Shown in pieces: positions 53,129 through 62,293 of a DNA stretch of 64,000 bases. The position numbers were made by a program, and so were the translations under genes. Source of the stretch: Nocardia sienata NBRC 100364 (GTDB taxonomy: Bacteria; Actinomycetota; Actinomycetes; Mycobacteriales; Mycobacteriaceae). Where the stretch lies: the NCBI RefSeq assembly GCF_001613205.1, contig NZ_BDBX01000021.1, positions 1 to 64,000 on the forward strand, given 5' to 3'. The notes beneath the pieces were generated by a model. The model did not search any database, was not told the origin of the DNA, and saw only the letters and a program-made list of their open reading frames with translations. Within the stretch, counting starts at the first letter, position 1; every line of letters starts with the position of its first letter.

Positions 53129-54002
53129 CGAACAGATCGCGGCGGCCGACGCCCTGACCGACGCGCTACGTGCCGATATCGAACGTCTGCTCACCGCGGA
53201 ACCCGAGGTGCGGGCCGATGCCGACGATTCGGTCCATCAGATGCGGGTCGCGACCCGCCGGTTGCGCAGTGTGCTGCGCTCCTACAAGAAACTGCTCGAC
53301 CCGGACTCCGACAACCGGATGCGCACCGAACTCGCGTGGCTGGCCGGGCTGCTGGGAGTGGCGCGAGATGCGGAGGTCCGCGCCGGACGTTTCGCCGCGC
53401 TGCTCGACCGCTACGCCGATTCCGAGTCGGCCGCCCTCGAACCCACCCGCGACCGCCTGGTCCGCGCCGAACGCGACCGGTACGCCGCCGCGCACGCAGA
53501 GGTACTGACGGCATTGGACAGCGACCGGTACCGCGCCATGCGGCGGGAGTTGAAGCAATGGTGCGAAACTCCGCCGTTGCGCGAATCCGTGGACGCGACA
53601 CCGGCCGGTGAGATGTTCGAGAAGGTATTGCGCAAGGACCGGAAACGGGTGCGGAGCCTGGTGCGGGCCGAGCCGACCGTGGCACCCGCCGACCGGGTCG
53701 AACTGCTGCACGATATCCGCAAGAGCGCCAAGCGTTTACGGTATTCCTGCGAGGCCGCCACCGCGGTTCTCGGCGATACCGCTGCGGACCTGGGCAAACG
53801 CGCCAAACATCTGCAGACGGTGCTGGGCGATCACCGGGACGCGGTCGAATCCTACGATGCGCTGCGGGCCCGGGCCGCCGAAGCCCGTGCCGCGGGCGAG
53901 GACACCACCCTGTTCGAGACACTCGCCGATGCCGAGGACACCGCGGCCGGCCGCCACCTGGCGCAGTATCCCGCGGCGGCCGCCGCAATCGACACGGCCT
54001 GA
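53121..54002 (+). CDS. CHAD-domain protein
   Basis: The 293-aa helical protein has two CHAD-type signatures, SVHQMRVATRRLRSVLRSY in the first half and LLHDIRKSAKRLRYSCEA in the second, with the conserved His and Arg/Lys residues. CHAD domains bind inorganic polyphosphate and often sit with CYTH enzymes. No CYTH domain is present here, so this is a stand-alone CHAD protein. ATG 53121 overlaps pip by 8 bp. From memory, M. tuberculosis Rv2226, after panB, is a related gene. Confidence 0.9.
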   Translation: MADEQIAAADALTDALRADIERLLTAEPEVRADADDSVHQMRVATRRLRSVLRSYKKLLDPDSDNRMRTELAWLAGLLGVARDAEVRAGRFAALLDRYADSESAALEPTRDRLVRAERDRYAAAHAEVLTALDSDRYRAMRRELKQWCETPPLRESVDATPAGEMFEKVLRKDRKRVRSLVRAEPTVAPADRVELLHDIRKSAKRLRYSCEAATAVLGDTAADLGKRAKHLQTVLGDHRDAVESYDALRARAAEARAAGEDTTLFETLADAEDTAAGRHLAQYPAAAAAIDTA

Positions 54003-54144
54003 GCCCCGGGCGCCGAAAGCGAAGCGGCAGAGAAGGTTTCGAGGAGCCGACGCAGCGGGCCACCGTCCCGGCCCCGGCCGGAAACGAGCCGGGCCGGTAC
54101 CGGGTCACCCCGGCGCCGGCCCGACGGTACGGAAACCGTACGGA

Positions 54145-54477
54145 TTACTGCAATGCCAGCATGGAGCCGCTCAGTTCGTGCAGCGGTCCGAACACTGTGA
54201 AAGTCACCCGGCCGTTCGGGTAGGTCGAGGAAACGGCCGCGGCCGCGTCCAATGCCTGACCGAACGACGGAGCCGACGGATGCGGGATACCCGCGACCAC
54301 CTGCCCGATATTGTTCTGATCCACCCAGCGGGTATCCGCCGGGCTGAGGTCCACCCGCACTCCACCGGGCAGCGGTGTCACCGCGACGGCACCGGCCGAG
54401 CCGGCGCCCACGGTAGCGAGAACAGATGCGGCCCCGGCCATCAAAGCTCCGGTTGCCAAGGTACGTGCTACCCGCAT
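54145..54477 (-). CDS. Small secreted protein
   Basis: The 110-aa protein starts at ATG 54477 with a signal peptide (MRVARTLATGALMAGAASVL; cleavage expected after AGA near residue 30). The mature part is short, with VAVTPLPGGVRVDLSPADTRWVDQNNIG. I recognise no family. It is probably exported by Sec. The longer open frame to 54636 has a non-coding-like N-terminus and was not used. Alone on the minus strand between the CHAD gene and the small frame at 54696. Confidence 0.72.
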   Translation of the reverse strand: MRVARTLATGALMAGAASVLATVGAGSAGAVAVTPLPGGVRVDLSPADTRWVDQNNIGQVVAGIPHPSAPSFGQALDAAAAVSSTYPNGRVTFTVFGPLHELSGSMLALQ

Positions 54478-54695
54478 ATGTGTTGTGACCTGTCTTCCGA
54501 TAGGTATGAATCGGCTCGTTCCGTGAACTCCAGGGCACCGGGCGAGCCTGCCGACCCCGCATACTTTATGACGGCGATCACCATTTATGCCAGTTCTGCA
54601 CGAATCCCGCCGGAAAAGGTCGTCGGCACCGGGCAACTGATACTGTGGCGAACCGTAAGCGTCCGACTACATCCCCAGCTGGAGTTTCATCACGT

Positions 54696-54791
54696 ATGTC
54701 CACTCTCATCTATGACTATCTGCTTCCCCTCGTCGGTCCGCAGCAGGCTGCGTCCCTCGCGCAGATGTTCGTGATCGGTCCCTCGGCCTGA
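54696..54791 (+). CDS. Possible 31-aa hydrophobic small protein
   Basis: ATG 54696 opens a 31-codon frame (MSTLIYDYLLPLVGPQQAAS; SLAQMFVIGPSA) ending at TGA 54791, followed 21 nt later by a perfect hairpin at 54812-54832. The presence of a terminator right behind it supports a transcribed gene. GGAG lies 13 nt upstream, a slightly distant ribosome site. The peptide is hydrophobic and could be membrane-active or a signalling peptide. No family is recognised. Confidence 0.45.
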   Translation: MSTLIYDYLLPLVGPQQAASLAQMFVIGPSA

Positions 54792-54811
54792 GTAGCCGCT
54801 GGATGAACGTC

Positions 54812-54832
54812 GTCCCCCGCCCGGCGGGGGAC
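54812..54832 (+). terminator. Hairpin terminator
   Basis: Ten-base arms GTCCCCCGCC (54812-54821) and GGCGGGGGAC (54823-54832) are exact complements around one C; in practice the inner pairs would open into the loop. It follows the small frame at 54696 by 21 nt. Confidence 0.65.
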
Positions 54833-54863
54833 GGTGTCCATCTCGCGGAGTTACCATCCGGCC

Positions 54864-55250
54864 GTGCACAGATCTCTGCCCTTACTCACCGCCGTCCTCG
54901 TCGCGGTCCTGCCCGCTGTCGCCTGTGGGACCGACGGCGCCGATCCGGCTCCCGGAGCATCGGCGACAACGGCCGCCGCGACTCCTGATACCGCGCAGAT
55001 AGACCAGGTCAAGGCCGGTTCCTTCGTGATCGGCTTCCGGGGGGCCTTCCCCGGTTTGGCCGAAGGCCGCGACGATGCGGCGATCACCGCGATCTTCACC
55101 GATACCTGCGCGCAGACCCGGGCCGGCGCACCGGAGGACGAGGTGGTCTCCGCGGTGTCCGACCGGCTCGCGGTCGGCACCACCGCAGCGACCGACGCCG
55201 AAACCCGGGCCGTGTATCAGATGGTCGCCGTCATGTGCTCGAGTGGGTAG
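54864..55250 (+). CDS. DUF732-like small lipoprotein or secreted protein
   Basis: The GTG at 54864 is preceded by TACCAT (54852-54857) with a 6-nt gap, a leaderless start. The 128-aa protein has a signal region with PAVAC (Cys about 21), a Thr/Ala-rich linker and a DUF732-type end domain (GSFVIGFRGAFPGLAEGRDD; FTDTCAQTRAG; MVAVMCSSG) with two Cys that likely form a disulphide. DUF732 proteins are common in mycobacteria and have no settled role. Confidence 0.75.
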   Translation: MHRSLPLLTAVLVAVLPAVACGTDGADPAPGASATTAAATPDTAQIDQVKAGSFVIGFRGAFPGLAEGRDDAAITAIFTDTCAQTRAGAPEDEVVSAVSDRLAVGTTAATDAETRAVYQMVAVMCSSG

Positions 55251-55364
55251 CCGCGCGCCGACCCGCGCGCCGGTGAATTCGTAGTCGTGCCACGTCGGGG
55301 AATTTCCCGGAAAAGGATGAGTGGCACGAATCGAGCGGGCCGGCCGAAACAGTGGTTTTTCCGA

Positions 55365-56198
55365 TCAACGCCTGGAGCCGTCCTCGCCGAAGAATTCGGT
55401 CGCATATCGCGCAGCCCATTGCGCGAAGGTCGTCGCCGGGCGACCGGCAATTTCTTCGACCACCCGGTTCGGCGGCAGGGTGTGCTCGTCGAGCCCGATG
55501 AGGACATTGTCGACATACCATTGCGCGTTGGCACCCATCGCCGGGCTCAACGCGCGCACGGTCTCCTCGGGCGTGACACGCAGGAAATCGATCGTCCGGC
55601 CCAGCGCGGCGGCGATCTCACGCACCAGTTCGGCCCGGGTCAGTTTCTCCGGACCGGTCAGCGCGTAGGCCCGGCCCCGATGGCCGTCCTCGGTCAGCGC
55701 GACGGCGGCGACCGCGGCGATATCGTCCATCGCGATCGGCGTACTGCCCGCTTCGGGGTCGGGTTCGCGTACCGCACCGGTCGCCCGGATCTGCTGCGCC
55801 CACATGCCCGTGTTCTCCATGAAATCGCCGGGCCACAGGTGGGTCCAGGCGATCCCGCTCGCTTCGACCGCCGTCGCGATCGCACCCCACCAGCTGTCCG
55901 GTTCGCCGGACAGGTCGACGATATGGCGCACCCCCGCGGCGCGGGCGATTGCGACCACTTCGTCGACCCCGTCGTGGAGCGACGCCAGATACATGCGATC
56001 CACCCCTTCGAACGCGGCGGGCAGCGTCTCCGGCCTGCGCAGATATCCACGGACCGCTTCGACACCGGCCGGCAGCGCGGCCTTCACCGGATCGACGGTG
56101 AGTGCCCGGATATCGGTCGCACCCCGCATCAGCAGCTGATCGACGACCTTGCGGCCGATGTTCCCGGTGGCACCGGTGACCAGAATCGCCATACTCAT
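55365..56198 (-). CDS. NmrA-like NAD(P)-binding reductase
   Basis: The 277-aa protein starts with a Rossmann motif ILVTGATGNIGRKV and belongs to the atypical short-chain dehydrogenases (NmrA/SDR_a5 style). Later segments VDRMYLASLHDGVDEVVAIA and IDFLRVTPEETVRAL fit the family. NmrA-type proteins bind NAD(P) and may act as redox sensors or as reductases; the substrate is not predictable. ATG 56198 starts the motif directly. It is alone on its strand before the lipoprotein gene at 56249. Confidence 0.88.
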   Translation of the reverse strand: MSMAILVTGATGNIGRKVVDQLLMRGATDIRALTVDPVKAALPAGVEAVRGYLRRPETLPAAFEGVDRMYLASLHDGVDEVVAIARAAGVRHIVDLSGEPDSWWGAIATAVEASGIAWTHLWPGDFMENTGMWAQQIRATGAVREPDPEAGSTPIAMDDIAAVAAVALTEDGHRGRAYALTGPEKLTRAELVREIAAALGRTIDFLRVTPEETVRALSPAMGANAQWYVDNVLIGLDEHTLPPNRVVEEIAGRPATTFAQWAARYATEFFGEDGSRR

Positions 56199-56248
56199 CT
56201 CCGCCCTGAATTCCTGCGATCATCGGCCCGGCGTCCGCCGAGACGAGT

Positions 56249-56797
56249 TCACCGATGGAACTTCGAGAAGTCGCCCTGCCACAGCACACTGCCCGCGGTC
56301 ACCACCGCCGGATTCAACTGGGCCTTGGTCACTTTGTACGCATGTTTCACCGTCTGGCGGCTGCCGGGCGGTATCGATCCCTGCACACCGTCACCGAACC
56401 CTTCCGGCGGTGACTTGACGTGCTGGGCCGGTGTGCCCGCGTCGCCGTATACGACCGTGGGTGTGGTCCAGTTCCGGCCGTTCCACACCCGGTCGGTGAT
56501 GTTCTCGATCTGCAGGGTGAACACGGTCACCGGCCCCTCCTGCGAGTTCACCTCCTCCACCGACTCGATGAACGCCGCCAGACCGGATTGACCGACCGCG
56601 GTTTCGGCCGGGTCGTACAGGCCGCGCGTTTTCGTCGGGGGCGGCACACTCGCCACCGAGGTCTCCTCGGCGGTGACGGTCTCATCGCCGGCGACAACCG
56701 TCACGGGCTGGCCGGTCGGTGCGTCCTCGGCGGAACAGGCCGACAGTGCGCACATGGCGGCCCCGACTGCGACGGCGGCGAATTGTCTGGCTCTCAT
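56249..56797 (-). CDS. Lipoprotein with beta-sandwich end domain
   Basis: The 182-aa protein has a lipoprotein signal (MRARQFAAVAVGAAMCALSAC, lipobox ending at Cys 21) and a Thr/Val-rich linker. Its beta-rich domain (GPVTVFTLQIENITDRVWNG; TPTVVYGDAGTP; TVKHAYKV) resembles DUF4352-type immunoglobulin-like domains. ATG 56797 starts the signal peptide; the longer frame runs into rnpB and was not used. Located on the outer membrane face. Role unknown. Confidence 0.82.
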   Translation of the reverse strand: MRARQFAAVAVGAAMCALSACSAEDAPTGQPVTVVAGDETVTAEETSVASVPPPTKTRGLYDPAETAVGQSGLAAFIESVEEVNSQEGPVTVFTLQIENITDRVWNGRNWTTPTVVYGDAGTPAQHVKSPPEGFGDGVQGSIPPGSRQTVKHAYKVTKAQLNPAVVTAGSVLWQGDFSKFHR

Positions 56798-56970
56798 CGT
56801 GTTTCCCTGGTGACGACACGGGGCACTCGGTGGCCCCCGCGGTGGAACACAGATGGTACGCCCGGTTCCCTCTCCGTCCGATCTCCCCGCCACCACCGGC
56901 GGGAACGGCCACCGGGGCCTCCGGTCCGCGGCACGCTCCGCCGGAATCCGGGGCGGGACCAGGGTAGTGC

Positions 56971-57389
<419 letters not shown>

Positions 57390-57496
57390 CCGCACAGAAT
57401 ACTCGGTGGCGCCCGGCCGCCCGACTCCAGTCGCCGGGCACTCCTGCCAAGGCTGGATGACTCACCCGGACCGATGACTCGGTACGGTCGATGATC

Positions 57497-58384
57497 ATGG
57501 AGCGTGTCGAGGTCGGCTTCCCGTCGGGAGGTCAGAAATGTGCCGGCTGGTTGTACCTACCGGCCGGCCCGCCCAAGCCACGCCCCATCGTCGTGATGGG
57601 GCACGGGCTGGGGGCCAACCGGGAAATGGGACTGGATCGGTTCGCGCGGCGGTTCGCCGCGGCGGGAATGGGAGTGCTGGTCTTCGACTACCGGCATTTC
57701 GGGGACAGCGACGGCGACCCCCGGCAGGTGGTGAATCTCGCCCGGCAGCGCGAGGATTGGATCGCCGCGGTGGCCTACGCCCGGACCCTGCGCGGTTTCG
57801 ATGCCACCCGCATCGCGCTGTGGGGCACCTCGCTGGGTGGTGGGCACGCCCTGGCGGTCGCCCCGGACGACGCCTATATCGCGGCGGTGGTGGCCCAGGT
57901 CCCGTTCGTCAGCGGATTCTCTTCCGCGCTGGCGAAAGGACTGCTGAGTTTCGTGAAGGTGGGTTTCCTGGCGGCAACGGACCTGGTGTTCGGCACGGTC
58001 CTGCGCAAACCGGTCCAGATCCGGCTGGCCGGTCGTAAACGCGCCGCGGCGATGATGACCGGTTCGGACGTACCCGCCGGATTCGGCCGGTTGGCCGAGG
58101 AGAGCGCGAACTACCGGCCGAAGATCGCGGCCCGCGCGGCCTTCTCGCTGCTGTTCGCACGTCCGGCCCGGCAGGTGAAGGAATTGAAGATGCCGGTGCT
58201 GTACGCACTGTGCGACAACGATTCGATCACCCCGGTGAAACCCGCGCTGCGGGCCGCCGAGAAGACCAAACACGCGGTGGTGAAGCGGTATCCGGCGAAG
58301 CATTTCGATCTGTACTTCGACGAGCTGTTCGAGCAGACCGTCTACGACCAGACCGAGTTCCTGACCTCGGTGCTGCGTCCCTGA
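57497..58384 (+). CDS. Alpha/beta hydrolase of the DLH/dienelactone-like type
   Basis: The 295-aa protein has the Ser hydrolase motif GTSLGGG, the loop VMGHGLGANREM and a C-terminal His (AKHFDLYFDE). It looks like the esterase/peptidase group S15/DLH-like, with a domain inserted between strands. ATG 57497 is preferred: TACGGT (57483-57488) lies 8 nt upstream and would give a leaderless start, whereas ATG 57491 would be too close. Substrate unknown. It is divergent from rnpB, and two tandem hairpins follow it. Confidence 0.85.
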   Translation: MERVEVGFPSGGQKCAGWLYLPAGPPKPRPIVVMGHGLGANREMGLDRFARRFAAAGMGVLVFDYRHFGDSDGDPRQVVNLARQREDWIAAVAYARTLRGFDATRIALWGTSLGGGHALAVAPDDAYIAAVVAQVPFVSGFSSALAKGLLSFVKVGFLAATDLVFGTVLRKPVQIRLAGRKRAAAMMTGSDVPAGFGRLAEESANYRPKIAARAAFSLLFARPARQVKELKMPVLYALCDNDSITPVKPALRAAEKTKHAVVKRYPAKHFDLYFDELFEQTVYDQTEFLTSVLRP

Positions 58385-58388
58385 TCGT

Positions 58389-58467
58389 CGGTACCGGATA
58401 GAACTGCGCCCATCCGGTACCGCGCGTATGTTCCCGGGCCGGCGCATCGACGGCCGGCCCGGGAACA
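58389..58467. terminator. Two tandem hairpins between convergent genes
   Basis: The first hairpin has 11-bp arms CGGTACCGGAT (58389-58399) and ATCCGGTACCG (58412-58422). The second has 15-bp arms at 58429-58443 and 58453-58467 with a 9-nt loop. Together they separate the hydrolase gene and the convergent DUF4870 gene, serving as a bidirectional terminator. Confidence 0.88.
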
Positions 58468-58471
58468 CCTG

Positions 58472-58921
58472 CTACTTCACCAGGGAGAGATTGAACGGGT
58501 ATTTGTACTCGCGGCCGTTGTTGGCCGCGATACCGGCCAGCACCGAGAACACGATGCCCGCGATCCAGACGATGGGGAACAGCAGCAACCCGATCAGCAC
58601 GATCATCAGCACCGCGGACACCACGTACGCGATCGCCAGTACGATCTGGAAGTTCAGCGCGTCCACCGCGTGCCGGCGTACGAACTCGTCGCGGTCCTTG
58701 TACAGCACCCAGACGATGAGCGGGGCGACGAACCCGAGCACGATACCGCCGAAGTGGGCCAGCGCGGCCCACAGCTTGGCATCGGCCGGCGAGACCGGCG
58801 CCTGATTCGGCCCGCCGTAGGGCGGCTGACCCGAACCGTAGGCCGGTTGACCGCCGGCCGGGGGCTGCGAGGGATAGGGTTTGCCCGTCGTCGGATCGTA
58901 CGGGGGCTGAGGAGTGGTCAT
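58472..58921 (-). CDS. DUF4870 membrane protein
   Basis: The 149-aa protein starts at ATG 58921 with a Pro/Gly/Tyr-rich tail (MTTPQPPYDPTTGKPYPSQP). A compact membrane domain of about four helices follows (LAHFGGIVLGFVAPLIVWVLY; YVVSAVLMIVLIGLLLFPIVWIAG in parts) with RRHAVDALNFQI between helices, the DUF4870 mark. Function unknown; the N-terminal repeat-like tail is typical of actinobacterial members. Convergent with the hydrolase gene. Confidence 0.9.
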   Translation of the reverse strand: MTTPQPPYDPTTGKPYPSQPPAGGQPAYGSGQPPYGGPNQAPVSPADAKLWAALAHFGGIVLGFVAPLIVWVLYKDRDEFVRRHAVDALNFQIVLAIAYVVSAVLMIVLIGLLLFPIVWIAGIVFSVLAGIAANNGREYKYPFNLSLVK

Positions 58922-59242
58922 CACATTCCAAACTGCCTGATGAGTGGGATGTTTCGAGAATAGATGGCGCACTACCCATTTGGGGAGTGCAGAAAACCCA
59001 CACCTAGGTGAATAAACGGACAGGAGCCTGGGTCGCGACACCTCCGGTCCGGCCGAGCAGACCGACACAGTGCGACCCGCCGGGACGCTGCGAACCCGGG
59101 CGTACAGCGGTGCGCCGGCCTGCCCTGTCCGATACGCACAGCGACCTCGCGAAGATCTTGTCCGGCCGTCCCCTCGATCCGCGACTCCACACGTTGTTAG
59201 ATGGCGTAAGAACTATCGCCCACACGAGAGGACTTCGAACTG
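58922..59242. other. Intergenic stretch between divergent genes
   Basis: About 320 bp. It must hold the promoters of the DUF4870 gene and the FabG-like gene. No clear paired -35/-10 sites or repeats were identified. Confidence 0.35.
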
Positions 59243-59995
59243 ATGGCCGAGAGGATCGCAGTAGTATCCGGCGCCGCCCGTGGAATCGGGGCGGCCATCG
59301 CCAAACGGCTGGCCTCCGACGGACTGCAGGTCGGGGTCCTGGACCTCGATGAAGCCGCCTGCGCCGAGACCGTGTCGGCGATCGAGAACGCCGGCGGGAA
59401 GGCGATCGCGCTCGGCGCCGACGTCAGCAAGGAGGATTCGGTGAACGCCGCGGTGGAGCGGTTGGCAGGAGAACTCGGCGCGCCCACCGTCGTGGTCAAC
59501 AATGCCGGCGTACTGCGCGACAACCTGCTGTTCAAGATGAGCGTCGACGACTGGGACACCGTCCTGGGTGTGCATCTGCGCGGCGCCTTCCTGCTGACCC
59601 GGGCCGCCCAGAAGTACATGGTCGAACAGAAATGGGGCCGTATCGTCAATATGTCGAGCACCTCGGCGCTGGGCAATCGCGGCCAGGTGAACTACTCCGC
59701 CGCGAAGGCCGGTATGCAGGGCTTCACCAAAACCCTCGCCTTCGAGCTGGGCAAGTACGGTGTCACCGCCAACGCGATCGCCCCGGGTTTCATCGTCACC
59801 GATATGACCGCCGCCACCGCCGCCCGGGTCGGGGTGGATTTCGAGGACTTCCAGAAGGGTGCCGCCGCGCAGATCCCGGTGAACCGGGTCGGCTACCCGG
59901 AGGATATCGCCCATACGGCGTCGTTCCTGGTGAGCGAAGGCGCGGGTTTCGTTTCCGGGCAGGTCATCTATGTAGCCGGCGGGCCGAAGGACTGA
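59243..59995 (+). CDS. FabG-like short-chain dehydrogenase/reductase
   Basis: The 250-aa enzyme has the SDR cofactor motif VVSGAARGIGAAIAKRL, VVNNAGVL, the catalytic Ser-Tyr-Lys (MSSTSAL; YSAAKAG) and PGFIVTDM. Sequence and length are typical of 3-oxoacyl-ACP reductases and related enzymes. NAD(P)H use is expected. ATG 59243 follows GAGAGGA. Followed by a strong terminator hairpin at 60004-60042. A role in fatty-acid synthesis is likely but not specific. Confidence 0.92.
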   Translation: MAERIAVVSGAARGIGAAIAKRLASDGLQVGVLDLDEAACAETVSAIENAGGKAIALGADVSKEDSVNAAVERLAGELGAPTVVVNNAGVLRDNLLFKMSVDDWDTVLGVHLRGAFLLTRAAQKYMVEQKWGRIVNMSSTSALGNRGQVNYSAAKAGMQGFTKTLAFELGKYGVTANAIAPGFIVTDMTAATAARVGVDFEDFQKGAAAQIPVNRVGYPEDIAHTASFLVSEGAGFVSGQVIYVAGGPKD

Positions 59996-60003
59996 GCGCC
60001 ACG

Positions 60004-60042
60004 GCAGCGGGACGGCGCCGGGTGACCCGGCCGTCCCGCTGC
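60004..60042 (+). terminator. Strong hairpin terminator
   Basis: Thirteen-base arms (60004-60016 and 60030-60042) with a GC-rich inner stem follow the FabG-like gene by 9 bp. Confidence 0.9.
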
Positions 60043-60280
60043 TCGTGCGGAACCGCCATCGACCTTCCCCCTGCTGGTGGCATGGACACAGCCCGGCCCA
60101 CTCACCGCGACGCGTGTCGGCTTCATCCGGACCGTCGCGAGCAATTCGTGCGCCGAGGTCGATCCCCGTCCCGAGAGAGTGACGATCCTCCCGCCGCCGG
60201 TGGTTCGAGATGTCCTCCGACACATGACGCTTCGATCCCGAGTTCTCCGCTTTGTTCGCCGGACCTGGCAGCTGCGCGGC

Positions 60281-61411
60281 TCATGCGGCCGGCGACCAGT
60301 GCCGCAACCGCTCCAAGAGAGTGGCGAGCAGGGCGACCCGCGCCGGCATGGTGTTCACATCGACATGTTCGTCGCGGGCGTGCGGGTGACCACCCACCGC
60401 GCCGAGCCCGTCCAGAGTGGGCACCCCGATCGCGGCCGTGAAGTTGCCGTCCGAGGCGCCACCGGATCGCACGGCACGCAGCGGGGCCATACCGAGTGTC
60501 CGCGCCGCCGCAGCGGCTTCGCGGTACAGCCCGCGGGCACTGGACTCTTCGAACGGCAGCCGGGCGATACCGCCGGTGACCGTCACCGTCGCTCCCGGCA
60601 GACGCGGGGTGAGCGCGAGCATCGCTCGGTCTACCTTTTCCAGATCCGGCACCGACCACGATCGCGCGTCCACCGAGCACTCCGCGTATTCCGGCACGGT
60701 GTTCACCGTGGTGCCCCCGGCGATCACCGCCGGCACCACCGACGTGTTCTCCGAAGCCAGGCCGGCGATCGCGAGGATCTGGTGCGCCAGCTCGACGCCC
60801 GCGTTCACCCCCAGCTCCGGCTCCAGTCCGGCATGGGCCGCCCGGCCGGTGACCGCGACGCGATAGGCGGCCAGACCTTTGCGCCCGATCTTCACCGCAC
60901 CGCCGTCCGCGCTGGGCTCACACACCAGGACCGCCCCGGCCTTGCGCGCCTGCTCCTCGATCAGCTGCCGCGACGACGCCGATCCGGTCTCCTCGTCACT
61001 GGTCAGCAGAACGCTGACATGGGAGGCGTCCGCGAGGAGTTCGATCGCGGCGAGCGCCTGCACGATCCCACCCTTCATGTCGAAAGTGCCAGGTCCGGTG
61101 GCGATCCCACCGGTGATCGAGAACGGCCGATCGGCGGTGGTGCCCACCGGCCACACGGTGTCGAAATGTCCCAGCACCAGCACTCTCGGGTCGGGCGCTT
61201 CGGCGAGAACGTGCACGTTCTCGCCGATGCGCGTCGATCGGGCAGAACGCCCGAGCGCGTCCGCCAGCCACGGCCGGATCAGCGCGGCACAGCGTTGCAG
61301 CCCCAGCGGATCGTCGGAGGGGGATTCGCAGTCCACCAGCAGGCGGAACCGGTCCAGCATGTCGGGGAGTGTTCCGGCGGCGGCGTCCAAGAGGTCGTCG
61401 GCGTTACGCAT
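60281..61411 (-). CDS. M20 family zinc carboxypeptidase
   Basis: The 376-aa enzyme has the M20 motifs LGHFDTVWP (His and Asp), GTFDMKGG (second metal Asp) and TSDEETGS (Glu pair), plus the dimer-domain HAGLEPELG. It is similar to glutamate carboxypeptidase/CPG2-like enzymes. It would hydrolyse an N-acyl or peptide bond with two zinc ions in the cytoplasm. ATG 61411 is preceded by GGAGGATC. Free-standing gene; substrate unknown. Confidence 0.9.
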   Translation of the reverse strand: MRNADDLLDAAAGTLPDMLDRFRLLVDCESPSDDPLGLQRCAALIRPWLADALGRSARSTRIGENVHVLAEAPDPRVLVLGHFDTVWPVGTTADRPFSITGGIATGPGTFDMKGGIVQALAAIELLADASHVSVLLTSDEETGSASSRQLIEEQARKAGAVLVCEPSADGGAVKIGRKGLAAYRVAVTGRAAHAGLEPELGVNAGVELAHQILAIAGLASENTSVVPAVIAGGTTVNTVPEYAECSVDARSWSVPDLEKVDRAMLALTPRLPGATVTVTGGIARLPFEESSARGLYREAAAAARTLGMAPLRAVRSGGASDGNFTAAIGVPTLDGLGAVGGHPHARDEHVDVNTMPARVALLATLLERLRHWSPAA

Positions 61412-61754
61412 CCGCTGATCCTCCTACGATCCCGGGGTCGCAGCCTTCGCGACACGAGACAGTTCGGCCGTGCCCGGCACCACCGGCTACGGCTGGTCCT
61501 GCACCACCGGGTAGCCGAACAGACCGATGGACCGGACCGCGGCCTCGAGACGCTTCCGGGCCACGATCATCACGCGCTTGGACTGCGCCGGATACGCCCC
61601 CTCGAGCTTCGCTCCCGGTAATGCGATCACTCTGTTCCCTGATACCCGGCAGACATACCGAAAGCCGGTAGATCGCCGCACGGCGGCGCTCCCACGCAGG
61701 CAAGTTCCCGGTATATCCGTTGCCGCACAGCGCTGCTGCCCGCACCATCGGAGG
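61412..61754. other. Intergenic stretch, no gene seen
   Basis: About 340 bp between two divergent genes. Short open frames on both strands are not convincing. No clear regulatory repeat was found. Confidence 0.35.
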
Positions 61755-62237
61755 ATGCGGATACGACGGATCGGGCCGGAGGACTGGCGCATCGCACGCC
61801 TGGTCCGATTGGACGCACTGGCCGGATCGACACCCGGAACCTTCTCCACCAGCCATACGGACGCGCTCACCTGGGACGAACCGCGGTGGCGGGAGTGGAT
61901 CGCCCGGCGGGATCCGTTCTTCGTGGCCGGGTCCGGAGCGCAACCGGCAGGTTCGGCGGGGGCGATCGTCACGCCGGATGGTCCCGAACTGGTGTCGATG
62001 TGGACCGCGCCGCGGGCACGCCGGACCGGAGTATCGGACCGACTGGTCCGCGCCGTGATCGAATGGGCGGCACAAGGCCGTCACCCGAGCCTGCGATTGT
62101 GGGTGCTGGACGGGAACCGGCCGGCCGAGCAGCTGTATCTGCGCAACGGGTTCACCCCCACCGGGGCGAGCAGACCGTGCGCCGAGGACGACCCCCGCCC
62201 GGAGAACGAGATGAGCCTGCCGCTGCCGGCGAGTTGA
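61755..62237 (+). CDS. GNAT-family N-acetyltransferase
   Basis: The 160-aa protein has the GNAT core: MRIRRIGPEDW at the start, a central AGAIVTPDGPELVSMWTAPRARRTG (acetyl-CoA binding turn, in parts) and RLWVLDGNRPAEQLYLRNGF near the end. It should acetylate a small molecule or protein; the target is unknown. ATG 61755 fits a leaderless start from CACCAT (61743-61748), 6 nt upstream. It is 56 bp before the mod operon, in the same direction, but unlikely to belong to it. Confidence 0.88.
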   Translation: MRIRRIGPEDWRIARLVRLDALAGSTPGTFSTSHTDALTWDEPRWREWIARRDPFFVAGSGAQPAGSAGAIVTPDGPELVSMWTAPRARRTGVSDRLVRAVIEWAAQGRHPSLRLWVLDGNRPAEQLYLRNGFTPTGASRPCAEDDPRPENEMSLPLPAS

Positions 62238-62280
62238 AAGGTTCGCCGCTTTTCTCGCTTTTGTTCCGCATCTCCGGCTA

Positions 62281-62286
62281 TATACT
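62281..62286 (+). promoter_or_regulatory. Consensus -10 box of the mod operon (leaderless)
   Basis: TATACT lies 7 nt before GTG 62294. A TTGTTC at 62261-62266 with a short 14-bp spacer is a possible -35. Confidence 0.65.
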
Positions 62287-62293
62287 CCTGATC

